Made by a program: the position numbers and the translations under genes. Shown piece after piece: positions 13,832 to 21,440 of a DNA stretch of 40,232 nucleotides; position 1 is the stretch's first letter; each line of letters begins with the position of its first letter. The DNA is from an uncultured Clostridia bacterium (GTDB lineage: Bacteria > Bacillota > Clostridia > TANB77 > CAG-465). The notes under the pieces are model-generated. The model was not told the DNA's origin, searched no databases, and saw nothing but the letters and a program-made list of their open reading frames with translations. The DNA is taken from positions 1 through 40,232 of the forward strand of contig CANRGL010000010.1 of NCBI GenBank assembly GCA_947630145.1, read 5' to 3'.

Positions 13832-15148
13832 ATGCAAAAAATATGTATAATAAATAAAAGTAGAAATAAAACAAATGAAAATAGTATATTAAAAAATAAA
13901 AAAACTAAAAAAATAAAAGTAGTACTAGTAGCTGCCATATTAATGATGATAGTAAACATTCCAATTAATGTGATTTTTGCAGAAGAAAATAATAATTTTT
14001 CTGATTATCATATATATTCATATGAGAGCTCAAATAGATATATAAAATATCAAGGTAGACCTCAAAGAATTTATGAATATTACTATATTAATAAAGAGCA
14101 AAAACAGTTACCTGCATATTGTATGAATCTAGGCTTAAATGGAGCTGAGACAGTAGAAGGTGGATATGATGTTAATGCAAGTGAATATGTCTCAGATAGT
14201 ATTGATAATAATATTATATTAAATGGATATCCATATAAAAGTGTAGAAGAACTTAAAGTTGCAAATGAAAGTGAAGCAAGATATGCTACACAATTTGCAT
14301 TATGGGTAAAAAGAAGTAATCTTGATATTAATCAAATCTCACCTATGGAAGATAGTTATTTAAGAGTAGTAAATGCTATAAAACAAATATATAACAATGG
14401 AATTAGTAATTTTTTAAATTATACAAATGGTGTACAAATAACTGAGGTAAAAAAAGATAGTATTTTAGATGATATTGATAGTAGCTTTTATTCAAAAATA
14501 TATGAACTCAACTATGGAGATAATATATTAGATATCAATATAAATGTAGAAGGAATAAATGATTATACAATAGTAGATGAAAATAATAATAAAATAGATA
14601 ATATAACTAAATATAAAAAAATAAAGATTTTATTTCCTAGAAAAAGTAACTTAGAAAATGCAGAATGTAAAATAAATATAAGTAGTAGCTTTAAAGAAAA
14701 TGCAGTACTCTTTGCTAAAACTAAAGTGGCAGGAATGCAAGATATGTCACTTTCATTAGAACCAATAAAAAAGACAGATCAAGACATTAAATTTAAATTA
14801 GAGACTTTGAAGACTAAACTTGAAATTTTGAAAAAAGATGCTGAAGATGGAAATATATTAATACCAAATGTAAAATTTAATATATATGATCTAGATAATA
14901 AATTATTAGGTACATTTATAACTGATAGTTATGGAAAAATAAACATAGATGTAGAAAGTAATTTAAAAATATTTAAAAATAGTAAAATTAAAATAGAAGA
15001 AGTGGAAGTTCCATATCCATATGTAATTGATAAAGATAATAATACTAAAATTATTGACTTAAAAGTTGGAGATAGTGTAAAAGTAGAATTCAAAAATAAT
15101 AAGATAAAAGAAATTCCAAAAGTAGAACTTCCAAAAACAGGATTTTAG
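13832..15148 (+). CDS. Secreted thioester-domain (TQXA) protein ending in LPKTGF
   Basis: A 438-residue surface protein. It has a basic N-terminus and signal peptide (about residues 28-50, cleavage near IFA-EE). Next comes a TQXA thioester domain with Cys97 (AYCMNL) and Gln154 (YATQFALW), the pair that forms the Cys-Gln thioester used for covalent attachment in Gram-positive adhesins. Near the C-terminus is a Cna_B/SpaA-like module (about 345-425), then LPKTGF. The stop follows at once: there is no hydrophobic helix or basic tail, so a normal sorting signal is incomplete. Either the tail was lost or the protein is released. It follows the sortase by 9 bp with AGGAGG. The sequence past the stop does not encode a hydrophobic continuation in another frame. 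Confidence 0.85.
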   Translation: MQKICIINKSRNKTNENSILKNKKTKKIKVVLVAAILMMIVNIPINVIFAEENNNFSDYHIYSYESSNRYIKYQGRPQRIYEYYYINKEQKQLPAYCMNLGLNGAETVEGGYDVNASEYVSDSIDNNIILNGYPYKSVEELKVANESEARYATQFALWVKRSNLDINQISPMEDSYLRVVNAIKQIYNNGISNFLNYTNGVQITEVKKDSILDDIDSSFYSKIYELNYGDNILDININVEGINDYTIVDENNNKIDNITKYKKIKILFPRKSNLENAECKINISSSFKENAVLFAKTKVAGMQDMSLSLEPIKKTDQDIKFKLETLKTKLEILKKDAEDGNILIPNVKFNIYDLDNKLLGTFITDSYGKINIDVESNLKIFKNSKIKIEEVEVPYPYVIDKDNNTKIIDLKVGDSVKVEFKNNKIKEIPKVELPKTGF

Positions 15149-15215
15149 TAGTTATATAATAATGTATAAATATTTTTGCTAAATTTTAAAAATAAAAATG
15201 AGAAAACAAAAAATT

Positions 15216-15242
15216 AATATAAAACGTGATTTTATATTTTTT
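15216..15242 (+). terminator. AT-rich terminator after the sortase operon
   Basis: AATATAAAA-CGTGA-TTTTATATT followed by TTTTAAT. The stem has no GC pair, so it is weak alone. It sits 68 bp past the stop of the thioester protein. Confidence 0.4.
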
Positions 15243-15251
15243 AATATATAA

Positions 15252-15288
15252 AACTAATACCCCATGTATTTTCATTGGGGTATTAGTT
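15252..15288. terminator. Strong bidirectional hairpin between operons
   Basis: A 13-bp perfect inverted repeat AACTAATACCCCA (15252-15264) and TGGGGTATTAGTT (15276-15288) between the convergent thioester-protein and ATPase genes. On the minus strand it is followed by TTTATATATT, fitting termination of the ATPase gene. Confidence 0.7.
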
Positions 15289-15318
15289 ATGAGTTTTGAG
15301 TTAGCCAATCTAGAACGT

Positions 15319-16476
15319 TTATTTTTTTATTCCGTCAAAATCTTCTATTGGATCCATGTCCATTGTAAGAATATATTTAGGATAATGATTATTTATATTT
15401 TGTAATGGCATTAGTTCTCTTTGAAGAGTGGTTTTTTCTCTAGTTGTATATGCTACTTGAAAATAAGTAAAACCTTCCTTGTTTTCAACAATAAAATCAA
15501 TTTCTTTATCTTTATTCTTACCTATATACACTTTATATCCTCTTCTTATAAGTTCAAGATATACTATATTTTCTAGTATATGACCAAGATCTATATTTCT
15601 CCTTCCTAATATAGCATATCTCATTGCTACATCAGTTGCATAATATTTTTCTTTAGATTGTAAATATTGCTTTCCTTTTATATCAAATCTTGAAACTTTA
15701 TTAAATATATAGCACTTAGTCAATGCATCTAAATAACTTTCAACAGTATGAACAGATATACGTCTTCCATTTGAAGTTAAAGTATCTGCTATTTTTTTTA
15801 TTGATAAACAATTTCCAATATTATCAAACATAAATTTAGATATTGTTCTAAGAAGTGATATATCTGATATTTTTTTCCTTTGTGCAACATCTTTTAATAT
15901 AATTGTGTTATATAAAGAATCTAAATACTCATCTATTTGAGAATCTTCTTCTAATTTTAAAGCATAAGGAAATGAACTTTTATTAATATAATCTAGAAAT
16001 AATCTTTCAGTTGGTTGCTTATTATAGTAACTTAAGTATTCTTTAAATGATAATGGGTACATTTTTATTTCTATATATCTACCTGTTAATAATGTTGCTA
16101 ATTCTCCTGATAATAGATATGCATTAGAACCAGTTATATACACATCTACATTTTTTATAATATATAATCCATCAACAGCTTTTTGAAATTCGTCAACATT
16201 TTGTATTTCATCTAAAAATACGTAGTATTGTTTTTCATCTTTTAATTTTTCTTTTATAAACTTATATAATTGTTTATAATTATCAAATTCATTATCCGGA
16301 TTTTCAAGATTTATTGATATAATATGACTATCATCTATTCCTATACTTTTTAGATAATCGATATACAATTCAAATAGAGTAGACTTGCCACATCTCCTTA
16401 TTCCAGTTATAACTTTTATTAAATCTTTGTCTTTCCATTTTTTTAATCTATCTAAATATTCTTTTCTTTCTATCAT
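15319..16476 (-). CDS. AAA ATPase with DUF4143 domain
   Basis: A 385-residue member of the AAA_14/DUF4143 family. Walker A is GIRRCGKST (residues 25-33) and Walker B VFLDEIQ (about 86-92). A sensor-like TGSNAYLLSGE follows, with the DUF4143 C-terminal part from about residue 195 (LYNTIILKDVAQR). It ends with a restriction-nuclease-like KEIDFIVENKEG segment that is typical of the family. Such genes are widespread, often horizontally spread and single, and have no defined function. It has its own promoter and terminator and does not look linked to the sortase genes. AGGTAAT lies near the start codon. Confidence 0.9.
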   Translation of the reverse strand: MIERKEYLDRLKKWKDKDLIKVITGIRRCGKSTLFELYIDYLKSIGIDDSHIISINLENPDNEFDNYKQLYKFIKEKLKDEKQYYVFLDEIQNVDEFQKAVDGLYIIKNVDVYITGSNAYLLSGELATLLTGRYIEIKMYPLSFKEYLSYYNKQPTERLFLDYINKSSFPYALKLEEDSQIDEYLDSLYNTIILKDVAQRKKISDISLLRTISKFMFDNIGNCLSIKKIADTLTSNGRRISVHTVESYLDALTKCYIFNKVSRFDIKGKQYLQSKEKYYATDVAMRYAILGRRNIDLGHILENIVYLELIRRGYKVYIGKNKDKEIDFIVENKEGFTYFQVAYTTREKTTLQRELMPLQNINNHYPKYILTMDMDPIEDFDGIKK

Positions 16477-16494
16477 AGGATTACCTCCAATATA

Positions 16495-16522
16495 ATTATA
16501 CCACTTTTATAAATAATTTGCA
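16495..16522 (-). promoter_or_regulatory. Promoter of the DUF4143 ATPase gene
   Basis: On the minus strand the -10 TATAAT (16500-16495) has an extended TG two bases upstream. The -35 TGCAAA (16522-16517) is weak, with a 16-bp spacer. It starts about 20 bp before the start codon, leaving a very short leader that contains GGAGGTAA. Confidence 0.55.
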
Positions 16523-16680
16523 TTTTATTAACAAAATATTTAATTAAAAATTAGTTTATAAATATTTTATGCAAATGAGTAAAATGTAATATGTAAAATA
16601 GAAATTAAAAATGAAAAAATCAAAAAATAAAAAATTTCTTTGAAATTTAGTGTTATAAATAATGTATAAATTATAATATG

Positions 16681-16709
16681 TTGACCTCATATAATATGTA
16701 TGATAAAAT
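16681..16709 (+). promoter_or_regulatory. Promoter of the YwbE-like gene
   Basis: TTGACC (16681-16686), 17 bp, TAAAAT (16704-16709), 77 bp upstream of the start codon. The rest of the 310-bp gap between the ATPase and this gene shows nothing else. Confidence 0.65.
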
Positions 16710-16786
16710 ATAAATATAACAAATATATTAAAAAATAAATAAGTTATTTTAATAGTGTAAGATTATATGATTTAGGAGTTGATAAT

Positions 16787-16990
16787 GTGGAAAACCAAAT
16801 AAGAGATAATATAAAACCTGGTATAAAAGTAAAGATAGTATTAAAAAAGGATCAACAAACAGGTATTTTAACTGAAGGAATAGTAAAAGATATATTAACA
16901 AATAGTAAAATTCATCCTAGAGGTATAAAAGTAAGGCTTGATGATGGTAGTGTTGGAAGAGTGCAAGAAATTATACATTGTAACAATTAA
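16787..16990 (+). CDS. ywbE: YwbE family protein (DUF2196)
   Basis: A 67-residue protein with the YwbE pattern: RDNIKPGIKVKIVLKKDQQTG near the N-terminus, then GIVKDILTNS, HPRGIKVRLDDGSVGRVQEI. The start is GTG with AGGAG 8 bp upstream; an ATG two bases earlier is in another frame. YwbE is a small, conserved KOW-like beta-barrel protein of unknown function found in many Firmicutes and other bacteria. It is monocistronic here, with its own promoter and terminator. Confidence 0.9.
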   Translation: MENQIRDNIKPGIKVKIVLKKDQQTGILTEGIVKDILTNSKIHPRGIKVRLDDGSVGRVQEIIHCNN

Positions 16991-17059
16991 AAAAATTTTA
17001 TAACTTAATATTAAATTTCATAAAAAGTATAAACGATATTTAATAGAGGAATAATAAAT

Positions 17060-17102
17060 AAGACATATAAAGAAAATCTTTATGTGTCTTATAATTTTTT
17101 TA
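17060..17102 (+). terminator. Terminator after the YwbE-like gene
   Basis: AAGACATATAAAGA (17060-17073), a 3-nt loop, TCTTTATGTGTCTT (17077-17090) with one G-U pair, then ATAATTTTTTT. Confidence 0.88.
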
Positions 17103-17262
17103 AAAGCCAAGAAAACGTTTAAAAATAAAGCTTTTTTTTGTTGTTTTACAATATGAATACATATATTTAATTAAAATGTAATATTATGAGCAAAATACGA
17201 CAAAATCGGTCATATTTATATATATTTTAGCTGAAAAGCCGCGATATTAATTACATAAAATG
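17103..17262. other. Upstream region of the large adhesin
   Basis: 160 bp of non-coding AT-rich DNA upstream of the promoter. It contains a small hairpin CGAC-AAAAT-CGGTC-like segment (about 17198-17211) and the GC-richer GAAAAGCCGCGATATT (about 17233-17248), which stands out from its surroundings. I cannot match it to a known riboswitch; as it is upstream of the promoter, a regulator-binding site is more likely. Confidence 0.3.
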
Positions 17263-17291
17263 TTGACCTTGAAATTTTTTTGTGTTAGAAT
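17263..17291 (+). promoter_or_regulatory. Promoter of the large adhesin
   Basis: TTGACC (17263-17268), 17 bp, TAGAAT (17286-17291), 37 bp before the start codon, followed by GGAGGAG as ribosome-binding site. Confidence 0.8.
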
Positions 17292-17328
17292 GTGCTAAAC
17301 AATATATAGTATATTTGGAGGAGTACAT

Positions 17329-20184
17329 ATGAAAAAGATATTTAGTAAAATTAAGAAAGGATATTCAGTTTTAAAAAACACCAAGGTAAAATTGCTAATT
17401 ATTGCTGTTCTTACAGTAGTTATGCTTATAGACCTAAATCCATTTTTCTTAAAAGCAGGAAGAGAAACGTTAGTATATACTTTTGAAAATGGAGTATATA
17501 CACCTTTTGCTTTTGATAATAATCGTAATGGATTAGCTTATTATGGAATATCAAAAATGGGTGGACATATAGCATACTGTATGGATTATAATGTTAGAAA
17601 TGCACCAAATGGAACAGGGCTTCAATACATACGTAATGTAAAAACTAGTAAAGTAGTAGCAGTACTTATGAACGGTTACCCTACAAAATCTGCAAAGCAA
17701 TTAGGTTTATCTGATGATCATGAAGCTTATCTTGCAACACAAATGGCAATTTGGGAAGCGTTAAATAATACTAATGATACTAAAGGTTCATATTTTAGTA
17801 TGGATAAAATACAACCAAACTTAAAATATAGTAAATCTATGGATTCATTACTTACTAATGCAAAAAGAGTTGCAAAACAGCTTTTACAAAAAGAATATGA
17901 TCCTGGAACATTTAAATTAGATTCATCTAAAGCTAAGGTAAATTACGAATATAATGATAGTAAAATAAAAATTGGACCATATAAAATAGCAACAACTGGA
18001 TATTCAGATGTATCTAATATTAATGTAGCAATATCTGGTCAACCAACAGGAACTTTATTAGTTGATAAAAATGATAAACAAAAATCAGTATTTGCTAAAA
18101 ATGAAGATATATACATATTAATAAATAAAAATGCTCCTGCTGGAAGTTTAAAAATATCAGCTAGTTCAAAAGCAAATAAATATGTAGGTATCGTATATGG
18201 TAGTGGAAGTTGGCAAAATTTTGTATTTTTAGATACAGAACAAGTTGATGTTTCAGCAAATGCTACTGCATCTTGGGAAGAAAGTAAAGGAAATATTAAT
18301 ATAGTAAAAAAAGACCAGGATAACAAACCTATACAAGGAGCTGAGTTTGCTTTAATAAATGCTGCAGGAACACAAGTTGCAACTGGAAAAACAGATGCAA
18401 ATGGTAATTTACAATTCAATAATTTAAATCTTGGAAATTATGCTGTAACTGAAATTTCAGTTCCAGACGGTTATATTATACAAAAGTCTAGCTATCCAGT
18501 AGTTGTAACAAGAAGTAAGACTCAAACTATTGAGGTACAAAATACTAAAGTTAAAGGTGTATTACAAATAACTAAATTAGAGAAAAATTCTAAAACTCCT
18601 ATTGCAAACGCTGTATTTGAAGTTTATGATGCTAATGGTAAAGTAGTAGAAAAACTTACTACTGATGCAAATGGTATTGCAACAAGTAAAGAACTTGAAA
18701 AAGGAACATATACATATAAAGAAGTATCAGTTCCTGACGGTTATATAATGGATACAGAAGTTAGAACTTTCTCAATTTCAGAAACATTAAAAGCTGTAAG
18801 ACAGACAGTTACTAATGAAAAAATTGTAGGTGAACTACAAATAGTAAAAATAGGCGATGATGGTGAAGTACCTGTTGCAGGTGCAGAATTTGAAGTTTAT
18901 GACAGTAATAAAAAAGTTGTAGCAAAAATTACTACAGATAAAGATGGTAAAGCCTCTGTTAAAGATTTAGCAAAAGGAACATATACATATAAAGAAGTAA
19001 AATCTCCTGAAGATTATGAGCTTGATCCAAAAGAATATACATTTAAAATTGAAACATTAAAACAAATTGTAGAAGGAAAAGTTACTGATAAAAAAATATA
19101 CGGTAAACTTAAAATCGAAAAAGTAGATGAAAATAACAAACCTATACAAGGTGCTAAGTTCCAAATCTTAGATGAAGAAAATAAAGTTATAGCTACGGTT
19201 GAAACTGATAAAGATGGCGTTGCTATATGCGAGAACTTACCAGTAGGAAAATATAAATATAAAGAGGTTGATACACCATATCTATATGTACTTGATGAAA
19301 AAGAATATAATTTTGAAATTACATCTGAAAATAGAGAGGTAGATGTAAAGGTTGTTAACCAAAGAGCAAAAGGAATAATTAAAATTGTAAAAATTGATAA
19401 AGATAGTAAAGCTGCAATACCTAATGCTAAATTTAATATTATTGATAAAGCAACTAACGAAATTGTTGATGCAATTTTAACTGATGAAAATGGTGTAGCA
19501 AGAACTAAAGCATTACCTACAGGAGAATATATGTATCAAGAAGTAGAAATTCCAGATGAATATATAATTGATACAAAAACTTATGATTTAAAAATTAAGA
19601 AAAATAACGAGATGATAGAGAAAAAAGTATCAAATGAACATAAAAAATTACCTGTAACAGGTGGATTCTTAAGTACAAATGGAATTATAATCGTTATTGT
19701 AGTATCTGTTAGTGTAATAGGTTATATAGTATTTAAAATAATACAAAGTAAGAAAAATGGCCCTCAAGATCCAATAACAGATTATGGTCCTATAAATTAT
19801 GATCCAAATGTAACTCCAAGTCTTAGTATGACAGATAATAATGAAAAAATAAATCAAGTTGAAAATACAGTAAATACTGAAGAAGAGAAAATTAATAATT
19901 TAGAAGATAGAAATGAAATATCAAATGATGTTCATGATAATGTTATAGAAAGTACGGAAAATAGTTTAAATGAAGAAGATAAAACTCATGTTGAAGAAAT
20001 AGAAAATACAAACGATAATGTAACTGATAAAGAAGACAAAGTAGATGAGGAAAATAAAGAGGATAAAGAGGATAAAGAGGAAGACAATTCTAATACAATG
20101 CCTAAACATCACGAAGATGATATGTTAGATTTAACACCAAAATATAATAGTGATGAAATAAAAAACGAAGATGATAATTTATAA
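17329..20184 (+). CDS. Thioester adhesin with five Cna_B/SpaA repeats, LPVTGG anchor and acidic tail
   Basis: A 951-residue cell-wall adhesin. It has a signal anchor (about residues 19-40) and a TQXA thioester domain with Cys84 (IAYCMDY) and Gln138 (ATQMAIWEA), predicted to form an internal thioester for covalent binding to a surface. A beta-rich region extends to about 320. Five Cna_B/SpaA-type repeats of about 88 residues follow (about 321-765), each ending in YxEVxxPxxY-like motifs that usually carry isopeptide bonds. The sortase motif LPVTGG is at 774-779, with a membrane helix (about 785-804) and KK. Unusually about 145 further residues follow, extremely rich in Asp, Glu and Asn, where most sortase substrates stop after a few basic residues. 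That tail would be cytoplasmic before sorting. The class D-like sortase about 3.5 kb upstream is a candidate partner. Confidence 0.9.
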   Translation: MKKIFSKIKKGYSVLKNTKVKLLIIAVLTVVMLIDLNPFFLKAGRETLVYTFENGVYTPFAFDNNRNGLAYYGISKMGGHIAYCMDYNVRNAPNGTGLQYIRNVKTSKVVAVLMNGYPTKSAKQLGLSDDHEAYLATQMAIWEALNNTNDTKGSYFSMDKIQPNLKYSKSMDSLLTNAKRVAKQLLQKEYDPGTFKLDSSKAKVNYEYNDSKIKIGPYKIATTGYSDVSNINVAISGQPTGTLLVDKNDKQKSVFAKNEDIYILINKNAPAGSLKISASSKANKYVGIVYGSGSWQNFVFLDTEQVDVSANATASWEESKGNINIVKKDQDNKPIQGAEFALINAAGTQVATGKTDANGNLQFNNLNLGNYAVTEISVPDGYIIQKSSYPVVVTRSKTQTIEVQNTKVKGVLQITKLEKNSKTPIANAVFEVYDANGKVVEKLTTDANGIATSKELEKGTYTYKEVSVPDGYIMDTEVRTFSISETLKAVRQTVTNEKIVGELQIVKIGDDGEVPVAGAEFEVYDSNKKVVAKITTDKDGKASVKDLAKGTYTYKEVKSPEDYELDPKEYTFKIETLKQIVEGKVTDKKIYGKLKIEKVDENNKPIQGAKFQILDEENKVIATVETDKDGVAICENLPVGKYKYKEVDTPYLYVLDEKEYNFEITSENREVDVKVVNQRAKGIIKIVKIDKDSKAAIPNAKFNIIDKATNEIVDAILTDENGVARTKALPTGEYMYQEVEIPDEYIIDTKTYDLKIKKNNEMIEKKVSNEHKKLPVTGGFLSTNGIIIVIVVSVSVIGYIVFKIIQSKKNGPQDPITDYGPINYDPNVTPSLSMTDNNEKINQVENTVNTEEEKINNLEDRNEISNDVHDNVIESTENSLNEEDKTHVEEIENTNDNVTDKEDKVDEENKEDKEDKEEDNSNTMPKHHEDDMLDLTPKYNSDEIKNEDDNL

Positions 20185-20233
20185 TTATAATAATAATAAA
20201 TGAAGTTTAAATAAACTAAAATTTAAAAAAATT

Positions 20234-20270
20234 ATATAAAAATAGGGTGGATTTAATTCTACTCTATTTT
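20234..20270 (+). terminator. Terminator after the large adhesin
   Basis: ATATAAAAATAGGGT (20234-20248), a 2-nt-plus loop region GGATTTAATTCT, ACTCTATTTTTATAT (20251-20265 region) with one G-U pair and a T-rich arm. It lies about 50 bp after the stop. Confidence 0.75.
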
Positions 20271-20329
20271 TATATATATTAACTTTATCGTTTTTGAATA
20301 TCAAATTTTTTTTTGCAAATAATAAAAAC

Positions 20330-20677
20330 ATGATATATTTAATTGGTTTTATTGTTGGTATATTAAATGGAATTTTTGCAGCAGGTGCAGGTCAAGTTTT
20401 AGTATTTTATTTAATATATTTTATGAAGGTTGAAACTCATAAAGTAAGAGCAATAAGTGTAGCAATACTTTCAATATCAAGCATTTTTGCAATATTTGGA
20501 TATAAAGATGTAATACAATTTGATTTAATTAAAATAATTTCTTTAGTATTAATTGCAGCTATAACTGGAGTTATTGGTACTAAAATTATGAAAAAGATAC
20601 CATCAGAGTATTTAAATCTAATATCAGGAATATTACTAGTAAGTCTTACTGTATATAAAATGTTAGTAAAAGGATAA
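20330..20677 (+). CDS. TauE/SafE (TSUP) half-transporter, N-terminal-like half
   Basis: About 115 residues with four predicted membrane helices: IYLIGFIVGILNGIFAAGAG, VRAISVAILSISSIFAIFGY, IIKIISLVLIAAITGVIGT and a last one near LISGILLVSLTVYKML. The first carries the TSUP pattern of a helix with small residues followed by a Gly/Ala-rich turn. Normal TSUP exporters are about 250 residues with 7-8 helices; this gene and the next are each about half. The start is uncertain: neither ATG 20330 nor TTG 20294 has a clear ribosome-binding site; I prefer 20330 as the helix begins there. It would export a small anion such as sulfite or an organosulfonate, or possibly sulfur compounds, with its partner. 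Confidence 0.75.
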   Translation: MIYLIGFIVGILNGIFAAGAGQVLVFYLIYFMKVETHKVRAISVAILSISSIFAIFGYKDVIQFDLIKIISLVLIAAITGVIGTKIMKKIPSEYLNLISGILLVSLTVYKMLVKG

Positions 20678-20682
20678 AAAAT

Positions 20683-21081
20683 ATGTGGATATATATATTA
20701 ATAATAGCAATAGTTTGTGGAATAATAGCAGGAATGGGAATAGGTGGTGGTAGTATTTTTATACTACTTACTACTATTTTTGGTCTTATATCGCATAAAG
20801 AAGCACAAGGATATAATTTAATAATGTTCATTGCTGTTGGAATAACAAGTACAATTTATAATATAAAAAATAAAAATATAGATAAGAAGATATTATTACA
20901 ATTATTATTACCAGTTTGTTTAGGAAGTATAACAGGTGTATTTTTGTTAAAAAAAATAAATGAAAATTTATTAAAAACTTTTTTTTATTTATTTATGATA
21001 ATTATAGGAATATATGAAATAATTTCAAGTTTAAAAAAAATATATAATGCAAAAAATAATATTAACGAAAGGAGTGAATAA
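20683..21081 (+). CDS. TauE/SafE (TSUP) half-transporter, second half
   Basis: A 132-residue protein beginning WIYILIIAIVCGIIAGMGIGGGSIFILL, the classic TSUP signature with GxGIGGG. About four membrane helices follow and a short charged C-terminus. It starts 5 bp after the preceding half-transporter, so the two are almost certainly cotranslated and form a heterodimer equal to one full-length exporter. A single frameshifted gene is less likely, because each half carries its own N-terminal TSUP motif. The next small gene starts 1 bp after its stop, with AAAGGAGTG in its 3' end. Confidence 0.8.
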   Translation: MWIYILIIAIVCGIIAGMGIGGGSIFILLTTIFGLISHKEAQGYNLIMFIAVGITSTIYNIKNKNIDKKILLQLLLPVCLGSITGVFLLKKINENLLKTFFYLFMIIIGIYEIISSLKKIYNAKNNINERSE

Positions 21082-21082
21082 A

Positions 21083-21223
21083 ATGAGTTTTGCAAAAGGT
21101 GCAATAATGGGGATAATAGCAGGTACAGTAATTGGTGTCATGAACAGTTCTAATATTATAGATATGTGTAAAAAAGGTAAAAAACAAATGTTAAAAATGA
21201 AAAGAAGATATATGCCAAATTAA
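21083..21223 (+). CDS. 46-residue membrane protein (YtxH-like)
   Basis: A short ORF of 46 codons with a good ribosome-binding site (AAAGGAGTG, about 21068-21076), 1 bp after the half-transporter gene. The product starts SFAKGAIMGIIAGTVIGVMN, a Gly-rich single membrane helix, then a basic tail (KKGKKQMLKMKRRYMPN). The pattern is like small YtxH-type proteins, but too short to be sure. It is probably an accessory to the exporter or an unrelated envelope protein. Confidence 0.7.
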   Translation: MSFAKGAIMGIIAGTVIGVMNSSNIIDMCKKGKKQMLKMKRRYMPN

Positions 21224-21256
21224 TAAAAAAACATATTATAATTGTAAGTTTTTGTA

Positions 21257-21300
21257 AAATAAGGGTGTAATGTTTCAAAAATATTACATCCTTATTTCAT
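21257..21300 (+). terminator. Terminator of the half-transporter operon
   Basis: AAATAAGGGTGTAAT (21257-21271) and ATTACATCCTTATTT (21283-21297) with one G-U pair, separating this operon from the pilus-like locus. Confidence 0.88.
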
Positions 21301-21345
21301 AAAAATTTCATTTTAAAAGTAAAAGATATTTTTTAAAAAATAGTA

Positions 21346-21389
21346 TTGATTTTTTGATTTTTTTAAATTATACTTATTACGATAAGTAT
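21346..21389 (+). promoter_or_regulatory. Promoter of the Tad-like locus with an overlapping inverted repeat
   Basis: TTGATT (21346-21351), 17 bp, TATACT (21369-21374). A perfect 8-bp inverted repeat ATACTTAT-TACG-ATAAGTAT (21370-21389) covers the -10 and the expected start of transcription, the usual place for a repressor operator. The start codon is about 52 bp further on. Confidence 0.6.
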
Positions 21390-21440
21390 ATTTTATTATA
21401 CAAAATTAGAATAAAAAATTAATTTGGAGGTTGAAAACAT

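Noticed and set aside
17103-17262. c-di-GMP or other riboswitch before the large adhesin
   Set aside because: The GC-richer AGCCGCGATA patch lies upstream of the best promoter, so it would not be in the transcript. No known aptamer core was recognised.
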